Positions 45,103 to 53,302 of a DNA stretch of 64,000 bases are shown in pieces. Under the pieces are notes generated by a model. The model saw only the letters and a list, made by a program, of their open reading frames with translations. It was not told the origin of the DNA and made no database searches. The stretch comes from Zunongwangia sp. HGR-M22 (GTDB lineage: Bacteria; Bacteroidota; Bacteroidia; Flavobacteriales; Flavobacteriaceae). Position 1 is the stretch's first letter. Each line of letters starts with the position of its first letter. The stretch is taken from NCBI RefSeq assembly GCF_027594425.1, contig NZ_CP115159.1, forward strand, positions 372,001 through 436,000, read 5' to 3'. A program made the translations under genes and the position numbers.

Positions 45103-47232
45103 ATGAAGTATCTTCTACTTCCAATTCTATTCTTCTCTTTTTGTGGTTTGTATTCTCAGAATGCTGAGGTTTATCCCGTTTTTCCGGAGTGTGAAACTGT
45201 GAACTATAGTGCTTCTGAAGCTTGTTTTAATGCTACTTTAACTGAATTTGTGGTAGAGCGTTTCCAAGTGCCATCTGCTTTAAAAGAGAAAAAGTATAAC
45301 GGACAAATTACTGTGATTTTTGAAGTAAACAGAAACGGGGCTTTTCGTGTAATTTACGTTGATGCAGCCTATGAAAGCTTAAAAAAGGAAATAGAAAGAG
45401 TGTTTTCTCTTTTGCCGCAAATCCAGCCGGCAATGTACAATGCAGAGCCCACTTATATGCAATTTCGATTGCCTATTAATGTTCCTTTGGAAAGCAATTT
45501 AATACAAGAAGTGCGTAGTGAAAATATCACTTCAGTTGAAGCTCCTGTAATCGCTCAGGAGTATAAAGAAGATTTTACTGAAAACGAATTGGTAAAGGCT
45601 GCCAATGAGTATGATTCAATTGAATCTAAAATCTTCACCAATCCTCGTTATAATAGCAATATCAATATTCCGCTTTCTCACGAATATTATTCCAGATTCG
45701 ATGCGGCACTTAACCAAATAGGAACAAATACGCATACTGCTTCAAAACCATTTTTGTTTAAAGATGTTTCTGAATATTACGATTTAGAGGGAGATTCAAG
45801 ACGTTTATTTCAAGATCGAAAAACATTAGTGGGGCGTAAAATCTGGAATGAGCATATGGTTCGGTTTGAGGCTGATGATTATTGGTTTACATTCGATTTT
45901 GCTTTAGATCTTCAGTTGGGTAAAGATTTTAATGATGATAGCAGAGACTATACTTACAATAATACTCGAGCTGCTATTTTTCAGGGTGGGCTTGGCAAGA
46001 ATCTAAATTTCTATGCGGTAGTCTACGAAAATCAAGGCCAGTTTGCTGGATATTATAATAATTGGGCAGAGTCTCTTCGGCCGGCTGGTGGCGATCCAGC
46101 TATCATCCCTGCACGTGGAATTGCGAAGCCATTTGGAGATAATGCCTATGATTATCCTGTTGCTGAAGGTTATATTTCCTATAGTCCTTCAAAATTTTTT
46201 AATGTTCAGTTCGGGCATGGTAAAAATTTTATAGGAGATGGTTATCGTTCTTTGTTGATGAGTGATGTTGCTTCTCCTTTCCCTTATTTAAAATTAGATA
46301 CTGAATTTTGGAAATTGAAATATACCAATACCTGGATGTCTTTACGCGATGTGCGTCCAGAGGTTAATGATAATGGTAGTTTTAAAACTAAATTCATGGC
46401 TAATCATTATTTAAGTTTGAATGTTACAAAACGTCTTAATATTGGTTTGTTTGAGTCTGTAATTTGGGAGAGTGATAATGATCGAGGTTTTGATCTTAAT
46501 TATTTGAATCCAGTTATTTTCTACAGAGCGATAGAATTCTCTACGGGACCTAACGGGGGTAATGCTTTAATAGGGCTTACGGCAAAATATAAAATTAATA
46601 ATCAGTTAAATGCTTATGGGCAATGGATTATTGATGAATTTTCTTCTTCTGATATTTTTGGAGGGAAAAAGAGTTGGAAGAATAAATTGGGTTATCAATT
46701 GGGATTGAAATACTTTAATGCATTCGACGTTCCTAATCTTTTCCTTCAGTTAGAATACAATCAGGTTCGACCTTATACTTATTCGCATAGAAAACCCGTT
46801 TTAAACTATGGCCATGCCAATCAATCCATGGCGCATCTATGGGGAGCGAATTTTAGAGAAATAATTGCCATTGGTAGGTATAAGAAAGATCGTTGGTATG
46901 GAATGGCAAAAATGATCTACGGAAAAAGGGGTTTTGACTATAATTCTTTTGAAGACCCTTTTTCATATGGAGAAAATATTTACCGAAGTTATAGAGAGAG
47001 GCCTTTTGATGATGGTGTGAAGATAGGGCAGGGTAACACTGGTATTTCCTTATTTGGTCAATTAGAAGCAGGGTACATTATTAATCCGGAAACCAATTTG
47101 AAGCTATACGGTAGTTTTATTTATAGAAATATGAATACCGACATGAATACAGTGAATAACTTCGATATTTCTACCACTTGGCTTAACTTTGGAATACGTA
47201 CAGATATTTTTAACTGGTACTACGATTACTAG
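45103..47232 (+). CDS. RemB-like outer-membrane protein with TonB-like N-terminal domain and Wzi-like barrel
   Basis: A 709-residue protein: signal peptide (about 1-19, ending LYSQ), a domain of about 110 residues resembling the C-terminal domain of TonB (VFPECE at 26-31, FVVERF at 49-54, LPQIQP near 105), a spacer, then a barrel region from about residue 190 with the Wzi-like GHGKNFIGDGYRSLL and a C-terminal aromatic end (FNWYYDY). Flavobacterial RemB, a gliding-related protein, has this build, so that is the likeliest assignment. I recognise it from pattern only. Confidence 0.6.
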   Translation: MKYLLLPILFFSFCGLYSQNAEVYPVFPECETVNYSASEACFNATLTEFVVERFQVPSALKEKKYNGQITVIFEVNRNGAFRVIYVDAAYESLKKEIERVFSLLPQIQPAMYNAEPTYMQFRLPINVPLESNLIQEVRSENITSVEAPVIAQEYKEDFTENELVKAANEYDSIESKIFTNPRYNSNINIPLSHEYYSRFDAALNQIGTNTHTASKPFLFKDVSEYYDLEGDSRRLFQDRKTLVGRKIWNEHMVRFEADDYWFTFDFALDLQLGKDFNDDSRDYTYNNTRAAIFQGGLGKNLNFYAVVYENQGQFAGYYNNWAESLRPAGGDPAIIPARGIAKPFGDNAYDYPVAEGYISYSPSKFFNVQFGHGKNFIGDGYRSLLMSDVASPFPYLKLDTEFWKLKYTNTWMSLRDVRPEVNDNGSFKTKFMANHYLSLNVTKRLNIGLFESVIWESDNDRGFDLNYLNPVIFYRAIEFSTGPNGGNALIGLTAKYKINNQLNAYGQWIIDEFSSSDIFGGKKSWKNKLGYQLGLKYFNAFDVPNLFLQLEYNQVRPYTYSHRKPVLNYGHANQSMAHLWGANFREIIAIGRYKKDRWYGMAKMIYGKRGFDYNSFEDPFSYGENIYRSYRERPFDDGVKIGQGNTGISLFGQLEAGYIINPETNLKLYGSFIYRNMNTDMNTVNNFDISTTWLNFGIRTDIFNWYYDY

Positions 47233-47270
47233 AGTTTTAAGCTTGCTAAAAAATTAACAATTGTACGGCC

Positions 47271-47300
47271 TTGCCAAAACCTAATTAAGGAGTATCTTTG
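47271..47300 (+). promoter_or_regulatory. Bacteroidota-type promoter of ctaB
   Basis: TTG (47271-47273) and TATCTTTG (47293-47300) with a 19-base spacer match the full consensus. The -7 element ends 22 bases before the ctaB TTG start codon, so the leader is very short. It probably also reads into the first subunit III gene. Confidence 0.75.
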
Positions 47301-47322
47301 CGCCAATTGTAAAAAGTAGTTT

Positions 47323-48225
47323 TTGAGCAGCGCAGGCGTACATAGTACTTCCACTTCAATATTATCGGATTTTAAGGAAATAACCAAAATGCGTCTTGCA
47401 ATTAGTGTGGTTTTTTCTTCTGTTGCTGGCTATTTTTTAGGTGCTGAAACTGTTGATTTCGTAACGGTACTTCTTCTTGCTATTGGGGGATACCTCATGG
47501 TTGGTGCATCTAATGCGTATAATCAGATAATTGAACGGGATCTTGATGCATTGATGAATAGGACAAAAAATCGCCCTATTCCCGCAGGTAGAATGTCGAT
47601 TACCAGTGCTTTTATTATCGCAAGCCTGTTTACTATTTTGGGATTAGTAGTGCTATATATTATTAACCCTAAAACAGCCATGTTTGGCGGTATTAGTATA
47701 TTTTTATATGTAAGTATTTATACTCCGCTTAAAACTAAAACACCATTATCTGTTTTTGTTGGGGCCTTTCCTGGTGCAATTCCTTTTATGTTAGGATGGG
47801 TAGCAGCTTCGGGTAATTTTAGTATCGAGCCAGGTACACTATTTATGATCCAGTTTTTTTGGCAATTCCCGCATTTTTGGGCAATTGGATGGTGGTTATA
47901 TGATGATTATAAAAAGGGAGGATTCTTTATGCTTCCCACTGGTAAAAGAGATAAGGGAACAGCAATACAAGTTATCTTGTATACAGTCTGGACAATATTA
48001 GTTTCTTTGATACCGGTATTTGGTGTGACAGGTAGATTATATCTTACACCGGTTTCGGGAATTATTATTTTAATTCTAGGATTGGGGATGCTTTATTATG
48101 CGCTAAAACTTTATAAATTGAAAACGGCAGAAGCAGCAAAACGTTTGATGCTTGCTAGTGTTTCGTATATCACTTTATTACAAATTGTTTATGTTTTGGA
48201 TAAATTTATAAGAGAATGGATTTAA
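47323..48225 (+). CDS. ctaB: Heme o synthase (protoheme IX farnesyltransferase)
   Basis: A 300-residue UbiA-family prenyltransferase with about nine membrane helices that farnesylates heme b, the first step to heme a of the oxidase. The two Asp-rich motifs are visible: NAYNQIIERDLDALMNRTKNRPIPAGRM and YDDYKKGGFFMLP. The start is TTG 47323, since the next in-frame ATG (47389-47391) would remove the conserved FKEITKMRLA beginning. It overlaps the next gene by 10 bp. A separate heme a synthase is not in the window. Confidence 0.94.
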   Translation: MSSAGVHSTSTSILSDFKEITKMRLAISVVFSSVAGYFLGAETVDFVTVLLLAIGGYLMVGASNAYNQIIERDLDALMNRTKNRPIPAGRMSITSAFIIASLFTILGLVVLYIINPKTAMFGGISIFLYVSIYTPLKTKTPLSVFVGAFPGAIPFMLGWVAASGNFSIEPGTLFMIQFFWQFPHFWAIGWWLYDDYKKGGFFMLPTGKRDKGTAIQVILYTVWTILVSLIPVFGVTGRLYLTPVSGIIILILGLGMLYYALKLYKLKTAEAAKRLMLASVSYITLLQIVYVLDKFIREWI

Positions 48226-48797
48226 CAAGAGGAAGTGAGAAAGATAGAAAGAATCGTGCAAAAAAGATGATGCTTCTGTTTGCTATAATTAGTATGGTAA
48301 TGATGTTTGCAGGTCTTACGAGTGCTTACGTAGTGAGTAAAAGTAGACCTGATTGGCTTACGGAATTTGATTTACCTAAATCTTTCATATGGAGTACTAT
48401 TGTTATTGTGGTTAGTAGTATCACGATGTTTTTAGCGAAAAAGAATATAATTGCAGGAAATAGAACTAATGGTACTGCTTTTTTAATTGGTACTTTAGTC
48501 TTAGCTTCTGTCTTTGTAGTGTTTCAATTTCAGGGTTTTGCAAGTATTGTAGAAGAAGGCTATTATTTTACTGGTAGTGAAAGTACAATTACGACAAGTT
48601 TTATATATGTGTTGGTTTTAGCGCATTTAGCCCACTTGGCGGGAGGTTTGGTTGTGCTTTTAGTGCTAATTTATAATCATTTTAAACAGCGCTACTACAA
48701 CGGGCAAACACTTGGATTAGAGCTTGGTGCAACTTTTTGGCACTTCCTTGATCTACTGTGGGTTTACCTGTTTTTCTTTTTATATTTCTTTAGATAA
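48216..48797 (+). CDS. Cytochrome c oxidase subunit III family protein (short form)
   Basis: A 193-residue protein with five helices and the subunit III features AHLAHLAGGLVVLLVL and ATFWHFLDLLWVYLFFFLYF. Subunit III stabilises the oxidase and its proton uptake. It is shorter than the second copy that follows 49 bp downstream. The two genes probably both encode subunits of the same oxidase, a common arrangement in flavobacteria, but one may be an assembly factor. Confidence 0.88.
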   Translation: MDLTRGSEKDRKNRAKKMMLLFAIISMVMMFAGLTSAYVVSKSRPDWLTEFDLPKSFIWSTIVIVVSSITMFLAKKNIIAGNRTNGTAFLIGTLVLASVFVVFQFQGFASIVEEGYYFTGSESTITTSFIYVLVLAHLAHLAGGLVVLLVLIYNHFKQRYYNGQTLGLELGATFWHFLDLLWVYLFFFLYFFR

Positions 48798-48807
48798 TAA
48801 AATTGCG

Positions 48808-48815
48808 TATTTTTG
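48808..48815 (+). promoter_or_regulatory. Candidate -7 promoter element (TATTTTTG)
   Basis: TATTTTTG matches TAnnTTTG, 31 bases before the second subunit III gene, so that gene may also be transcribed on its own. No -33 TTG at proper spacing. Confidence 0.4.
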
Positions 48816-48846
48816 CGCATCACTTAAAATTAAATGACTTCTTCTT

Positions 48847-49827
48847 ATGGACGCTACTGTTGTTAGAACAGGTACCGAAGGTAAAACTTGGGGCGGTGGT
48901 AACCAGCCACTTGGAGCCAGCTATGGTAAGTTGATGATGTGGTTTTTCATCCTTTCCGATGCACTTACATTCACAGGTTTTTTATCAGCTTATGGGTTTT
49001 CCAGATTCAAATTTGCAGATTCTTGGCCAATACCCGATGAGGTTTTCAATCACTTTCCTTTTTTACATGGGGTAGATGCACCAATGTACTACGTTGCATT
49101 AATGACATTTATTCTTATTTTCTCTTCTGTTACAATGGTGCTAGCTGTAGATGCTGGTCATCAAATGAAACAGGGTAAAGTGACTACTTATATGTTTTTA
49201 ACCATTATTGGAGGATTGATCTTCCTTGGTTCTCAGGCATGGGAGTGGACTAATTTTATTCAGGGAGAATATGGAGCTCTAAAAACTAAAGGAGGTAAAA
49301 TTCTTCAATTTGTAGATGGTGAAGGTCATCGAGTAGCTTTAGAAGATATTGCAGTAGCACACGAAGGAGAAAGAGTAACTCATGCCAACAACACCGGTGT
49401 TTGGTTTGAAGGTGAATCAACAGTTTCTGAATTTACACTAGAAGAAATAAAAGAAGGCTTCGCAGCTAACGATAATTTATTCATAAGAACTCTAGATTTT
49501 AACGAAGAAGGAGAAAAAAACATTTTATCCAGAGGGGATTCTCAAAAATGGTTAGATAATAATGCAGTTGGTATTGTTGAGGGCGCTAATTTAACAGAGA
49601 ATGAATATGGTCCACCTTTATTCGCAGATTTCTTTTTCTTTATTACCGGTTTTCATGGTTTTCACGTACTTTCTGGAGTAATAATTAATGTTATTATCTT
49701 CTTCAATGTAATTGTTGGAACTTATGAGAGAAGAAGAAGTTATGAAATGGTAGAAAAGGTTGGTTTATACTGGCACTTTGTAGATTTAGTTTGGGTATTT
49801 GTATTTACTTTCTTTTACCTTGTTTAA
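48847..49827 (+). CDS. ctaE: Cytochrome c oxidase subunit III with large internal insertion
   Basis: A 326-residue subunit III. Three helices (about 26-50, 81-101 and 112-132) are followed by a soluble stretch of about 110 residues (about 140-252) not present in canonical subunit III, then the standard FFFFITGFHGFHVLSGVIIN helix and a last helix with YWHFVDLVWVFVFTFFY. Total length is well above the usual 190-270. The insertion is acidic and hydrophilic and predicted to lie outside the membrane. The gene sits between the short subunit III and subunit IV genes. Confidence 0.93.
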   Translation: MDATVVRTGTEGKTWGGGNQPLGASYGKLMMWFFILSDALTFTGFLSAYGFSRFKFADSWPIPDEVFNHFPFLHGVDAPMYYVALMTFILIFSSVTMVLAVDAGHQMKQGKVTTYMFLTIIGGLIFLGSQAWEWTNFIQGEYGALKTKGGKILQFVDGEGHRVALEDIAVAHEGERVTHANNTGVWFEGESTVSEFTLEEIKEGFAANDNLFIRTLDFNEEGEKNILSRGDSQKWLDNNAVGIVEGANLTENEYGPPLFADFFFFITGFHGFHVLSGVIINVIIFFNVIVGTYERRRSYEMVEKVGLYWHFVDLVWVFVFTFFYLV

Positions 49828-49847
49828 TTTTTTGAAGCGAAGAGATT

Positions 49848-50213
49848 ATGGCACACGATAATACAGCACATCAGCACGAATCAAGTACAAAAAGAATATG
49901 GCAGGTATTTGCAATTCTTTCAGTAGTAACCATTGTGGAGGTGATATTGGGGATTTTAAGACCTCCTTTTTTAACTGAAACAACGGTAATAGGTATGCAC
50001 CTATTAAACTGGATATTTATTATTCTAACCTTATACAAAGCATACTATATAGCATGGGCGTTTATGCACATGGAACACGAAACTAAAGGCTTAAGAAGAG
50101 CCGTAGTTTGGTCTGGTATCTTTTTAGCAATATATTTAATCTTTATACTTTTAACCGAAGGAGGATATATTTACGAAGTATATGAAAACGGTTATATAGC
50201 TTGGGATTTTTAA
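49848..50213 (+). CDS. Cytochrome c oxidase subunit IV family protein
   Basis: A 121-residue protein with three helices and a short His-containing N-terminus. The FAILSVVTIVEVILGI, LNWIFIILTLYKAYYIAWAFMHMEHETKGL and YLIFILLTEGGYIY segments are those of the prokaryotic subunit IV family. It follows ctaE by 20 bp and ends the oxidase subunit run at a hairpin terminator. Confidence 0.9.
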   Translation: MAHDNTAHQHESSTKRIWQVFAILSVVTIVEVILGILRPPFLTETTVIGMHLLNWIFIILTLYKAYYIAWAFMHMEHETKGLRRAVVWSGIFLAIYLIFILLTEGGYIYEVYENGYIAWDF

Positions 50214-50241
50214 TATAATCCAAAAGTTAAAATGTTAAGAA

Positions 50242-50268
50242 AAGGCGGTTTTGTAAAACCGTCTTTTT
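50242..50268 (+). terminator. Intrinsic terminator after the oxidase subunit IV gene
   Basis: GGCGGTTTT (50244-50252) pairs with AAAACCGTC (50255-50263) with one G-T pair, extended by two A-T pairs, followed by TTTTT. It separates the oxidase subunits from the SCO genes. Confidence 0.8.
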
Positions 50269-50275
50269 ATTTTTG
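50268..50275 (+). promoter_or_regulatory. Candidate -7 promoter element of the SCO operon (TATTTTTG)
   Basis: TATTTTTG matches TAnnTTTG, 23 bases before the SCO-like gene and overlapping the T-run of the upstream terminator. Confidence 0.45.
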
Positions 50276-50298
50276 TACTCCTTTTCTGAATTGCTGTT

Positions 50299-50940
50299 AT
50301 GAAGAAATTTTTTGTACTTACAGTACTCTTTGCACTCCCGATTATAGCCTATCTTTTTTTTGCCTCAGGTAAGAATAATTTTGCCAAGTTGCCGGTATTA
50401 ACAGAGAATGTGACAGAAATTTCCAATTTGTCTACCTATAATGGGGATGCGGTTGCCTTAAGAGAGCATATTAGTGTAGTAGCCTTCTTCGGGAGTAATC
50501 TTGAAGAGTTTAGAGGAAATACCTTTAATTTGGATAAGAAAATCTTAGAGAAGTATTATGGTTTCGACGATTTTCAATTTGTAATCATACTGCCTGAAAG
50601 CGCAAGAAAAGATGCTGAAGCTTTTGCAAAAGAATTTGAAGGCATAACTAATGCAGAAGAATGGAAATTTATCTTTGGTTCCTCACAAGAAATTAAAGCT
50701 GTATTTAAAAGCTTCAAAAGTCCCTATCAACTTTCTGATAAATTATATTCTCCTTACGTTTTTATTGTAGATAAAGCTGGTAATTTACGTGGTAGAGATG
50801 ATGATGACGGTAAAGATCTTTATGGTTATGATTCTAGGGATATTGCTGAACTAACCAATAAAATGAATGATGATGTTAAGGTGATTTTAGCGGAATACAG
50901 ATTGGCTTTAAAAAAGAATAATGCAGATCGAGATTATTAG
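50299..50940 (+). CDS. SCO-like thioredoxin-fold protein lacking the copper cysteines
   Basis: A 213-residue protein anchored by an N-terminal helix (about 4-22). Its body has a thioredoxin-like layout: a strand VVAFFGSN, an EFEG-helix, FIFGSS and SPYVFIVDKAGNLRGRDDDDG near the end. It parallels the SCO protein encoded next, but where SCO has FFTTCPTIC this protein has FFGSNLEEF (63-71), with no cysteines there. It therefore cannot bind copper in the SCO manner and is probably a regulatory or scaffold paralogue. It is 23 bp upstream of sco. Confidence 0.7.
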   Translation: MKKFFVLTVLFALPIIAYLFFASGKNNFAKLPVLTENVTEISNLSTYNGDAVALREHISVVAFFGSNLEEFRGNTFNLDKKILEKYYGFDDFQFVIILPESARKDAEAFAKEFEGITNAEEWKFIFGSSQEIKAVFKSFKSPYQLSDKLYSPYVFIVDKAGNLRGRDDDDGKDLYGYDSRDIAELTNKMNDDVKVILAEYRLALKKNNADRDY

Positions 50941-50963
50941 GATTATAATAGAAATTCGGTAAA

Positions 50964-51704
50964 ATGAAGAAGAAATATTCGTACATAGGTGTAACCATTG
51001 TTATCTTAATTTTCGGGATTATTTTTATTCCTAAAATTATTGATAGGGTTAAAGATGGTGAGGTCGTATCTGCAGATCGACTTAACAAAGAAGGAACAAA
51101 GAAAAAATCAAAAAAATCGCCCGAGGTTGGTTTTGTTGAATTGAATGGAGAAAAAAGAAAAGCGCCAGATTTTGAATTTATCGATCAGCATGGTGATACC
51201 ATCAGTAATCAAGACTATTTAGGGAAAGTATACGTTGTAGAATTTTTCTTTACAACCTGTCCAACAATTTGCCCTATAATGAGCGAGAATCTTGTTGAAG
51301 TTCAGGATCAATTAAAATCTCACGAAGATCAATTTGGTATAGCTTCTTTTTCAATAGATCCAGATCATGACACGCCTGAAGTTTTAGCTGAATACGCCGA
51401 TCGCTATGGTGTAAGCAATCCAAACTGGCATTTAATGACGGGAGATCGTGACGATATTTATAAATTGGCCAACGCAGGATTTCAAACCTATGCAGGAGAA
51501 GATCCAAGCGTAAAGGGAGGTTTTATACATTCTGGAATGTTTGCTTTGATCGATAAAGAGGGCTATATACGATCAAGAAAAGATAAGTTTGGGAATCCTT
51601 TAATTTACTATAGAGGATTTGTAGAAAGAAATAAATCGATTGCTGAAGGTGAAGAAGAACCTCAAATCGATATGTTAATTGAAGATATCAAAACATTGTT
51701 GTGA
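50964..51704 (+). CDS. SCO1/SenC copper chaperone for cytochrome oxidase
   Basis: A 246-residue protein, membrane-anchored (about 7-24), with a periplasmic thioredoxin fold. It carries the copper site C99-PTI-C103 and the third ligand H189 in GGFIHSGMFALID. SCO proteins deliver copper to, or reduce the cysteines of, the CuA site in subunit II, whose gene is in the act-cox operon. It overlaps the DUF420 gene by four bases (GTGA). Confidence 0.94.
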   Translation: MKKKYSYIGVTIVILIFGIIFIPKIIDRVKDGEVVSADRLNKEGTKKKSKKSPEVGFVELNGEKRKAPDFEFIDQHGDTISNQDYLGKVYVVEFFFTTCPTICPIMSENLVEVQDQLKSHEDQFGIASFSIDPDHDTPEVLAEYADRYGVSNPNWHLMTGDRDDIYKLANAGFQTYAGEDPSVKGGFIHSGMFALIDKEGYIRSRKDKFGNPLIYYRGFVERNKSIAEGEEEPQIDMLIEDIKTLL

Positions 51705-52240
51705 AAAAAGCTTTAACTAAAACAGACAAAATAGCAATTCCTGTTATAATCGCACTATCGGTTTTAATCCCAATAGTGGTGCTTATTTTAATGAACTTGC
51801 CCGAAAGGTATAATCTTTTAGGAACAGAATCCGGAACTTTTCCGTTGTTTCATGCTGTGCTGAATGGATCTACGGCAGTTTTACTGCTTATGGGCTACTT
51901 TTTTATGAAGATAAATGAGTATAAACTTCATAGAAATGTAATGATCACTGCATTTCTTTTGTCATCCATATTTTTAGTAAGTTATGTGATTTCCAAAATT
52001 AGTAATGAGCCCGTACATTATGGAGGTGAGGGAATGCTTAAGTATGTGTATTTTTTCATCTTAATAACACACATAGCACTTTCAGCAATAATAATTCCTT
52101 TAGTGTTATTTACGATGTATCGCGGTTTGACTGCAGAATATGAAAAGCACAAGAAAATAGCGCGGTGGACCTTTCCTATCTGGCTTTATGTGGCCATAAC
52201 CGGTGTTTTGGTCTACGTTTTTATGTTTCCGTATTATTAA
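51701..52240 (+). CDS. DUF420 membrane protein
   Basis: A 179-residue polytopic protein with four or five helices and several conserved His residues (PLFHAVLNGSTAVLL, HRNVMITAF, HYGGEGMLKYVYFFILITHIALS, KHKKIARWTFPIWLYVAITGVLVYVF), matching DUF420/YozB-like proteins often encoded beside oxidase genes. The start GTG overlaps the sco stop. Likely a factor in oxidase biogenesis; the mechanism is unknown. Confidence 0.85.
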   Translation: MKKALTKTDKIAIPVIIALSVLIPIVVLILMNLPERYNLLGTESGTFPLFHAVLNGSTAVLLLMGYFFMKINEYKLHRNVMITAFLLSSIFLVSYVISKISNEPVHYGGEGMLKYVYFFILITHIALSAIIIPLVLFTMYRGLTAEYEKHKKIARWTFPIWLYVAITGVLVYVFMFPYY

Positions 52241-52251
52241 ACAACTTTAAT

Positions 52252-52491
52252 ATGAATATAAGAGCTAACAAAAAGTGGATAATTTCGTTTTTAATAATAC
52301 TATTTATTCCTGTGGTTTCTAATGCCCAATGTGCAATGTGTAGAGCTGTTTTAGAAAGTGAAGCTTCTCAAAACGCTGCTGAAGGCATTAATGATGGTAT
52401 TCTTTATTTAATGGTTTTTCCTTATTTACTCGTTGGCGGTTTGGGATACTATATTTACCGCTCTTATAGAAAAAGTAAGTCGCAGTCTTAA
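52252..52491 (+). CDS. Small exported CxxC membrane protein, unknown function
   Basis: A 79-residue protein: signal-like segment (about 9-25, ending NAQ), then CAMC (Cys27 and Cys30) directly after the likely cleavage site, an Ala/Glu-rich loop, and one membrane helix (about 50-66) with a basic tail. I chose ATG 52252; a longer frame from 52165 reads out of phase through the DUF420 gene. It starts 11 bp after that gene and closes the SCO-DUF420 operon, so a role in oxidase assembly or thiol/copper handling is plausible but unproven. Confidence 0.7.
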   Translation: MNIRANKKWIISFLIILFIPVVSNAQCAMCRAVLESEASQNAAEGINDGILYLMVFPYLLVGGLGYYIYRSYRKSKSQS

Positions 52492-52600
52492 ATCAAATTC
52501 TTTTTCTTAATAATTTTAAAAATTTCTGTAACATTTTGTAAAGATTTTAGTCTTATGGTTAAAGGCATTCATTTTGCTTCTAACCATCAATCAAAATGTT

Positions 52601-53302
52601 ATGATCGAAATTAAAGATTTACACAAATCTTATAAAACAGGAAACAATTCTCTGCATGTCTTAAAGGGAATAAATTTTAATGTTGCTGAAGGGGAACTCG
52701 TTTCTATTATGGGCTCTTCAGGATCTGGTAAATCTACGCTGCTTAACATTCTTGGTATGCTCGATGAAGCAGACGAAGGATCCTATACATTAGATGGTGT
52801 GGCTATTAAAAATCTAAACGAAAAAATAGCTGCTCGTTACCGAAACAAGTTTTTGGGATTTATTTTCCAATCTTTCAATCTTATCAATTACAAATCTGCA
52901 GTAGATAATGTTGCGCTTCCACTTTATTACCAAGGGATAAAGCGTGGAGAGCGAATGGATAGGGCTGAAGCTTATTTAGAGAAAGTAGGCCTCGCCAAGT
53001 GGATGCATCACCTGCCAAATCAACTTTCTGGTGGGCAGAAGCAGCGAGTAGCAATAGCCAGAGCTTTAGCAAGTGATCCCAAAGTGCTTTTAGCAGATGA
53101 ACCTACCGGAGCCTTAGATACTAAAACTTCTTACGAGGTCATGGATCTTATCCAAAAAATAAACGATGAGGGAAGAACTATTCTTATCGTAACACACGAG
53201 CATGATATTGCTGAAATGACCAAGCGAATTGTTAATCTAAAAGATGGATTAATTATCGATGATACTAAAGTTAATCAGGTAAGAGCTTTACAGAATGTTT
53301 GA
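52601..53302 (+). CDS. MacB-type ABC transporter ATP-binding protein
   Basis: A 233-residue ATPase of the MacB/LolD class with Walker A GSSGSGKST (38-46), signature LSGGQ (142-146), Walker B LLADEPTGALD and the H-loop VTHEH. ATG 52601 is chosen: a TTG at 52574 would add nine residues not seen in the family. It powers the two permeases encoded just downstream, whose first gene overlaps it by 8 bp. Confidence 0.94.
   Translation: MIEIKDLHKSYKTGNNSLHVLKGINFNVAEGELVSIMGSSGSGKSTLLNILGMLDEADEGSYTLDGVAIKNLNEKIAARYRNKFLGFIFQSFNLINYKSAVDNVALPLYYQGIKRGERMDRAEAYLEKVGLAKWMHHLPNQLSGGQKQRVAIARALASDPKVLLADEPTGALDTKTSYEVMDLIQKINDEGRTILIVTHEHDIAEMTKRIVNLKDGLIIDDTKVNQVRALQNV

Noticed and set aside
52165-52251. 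Longer start for the 79-residue CxxC protein
   Set aside because: It would read out of phase through the end of the DUF420 gene and put 29 residues before the signal-like segment.
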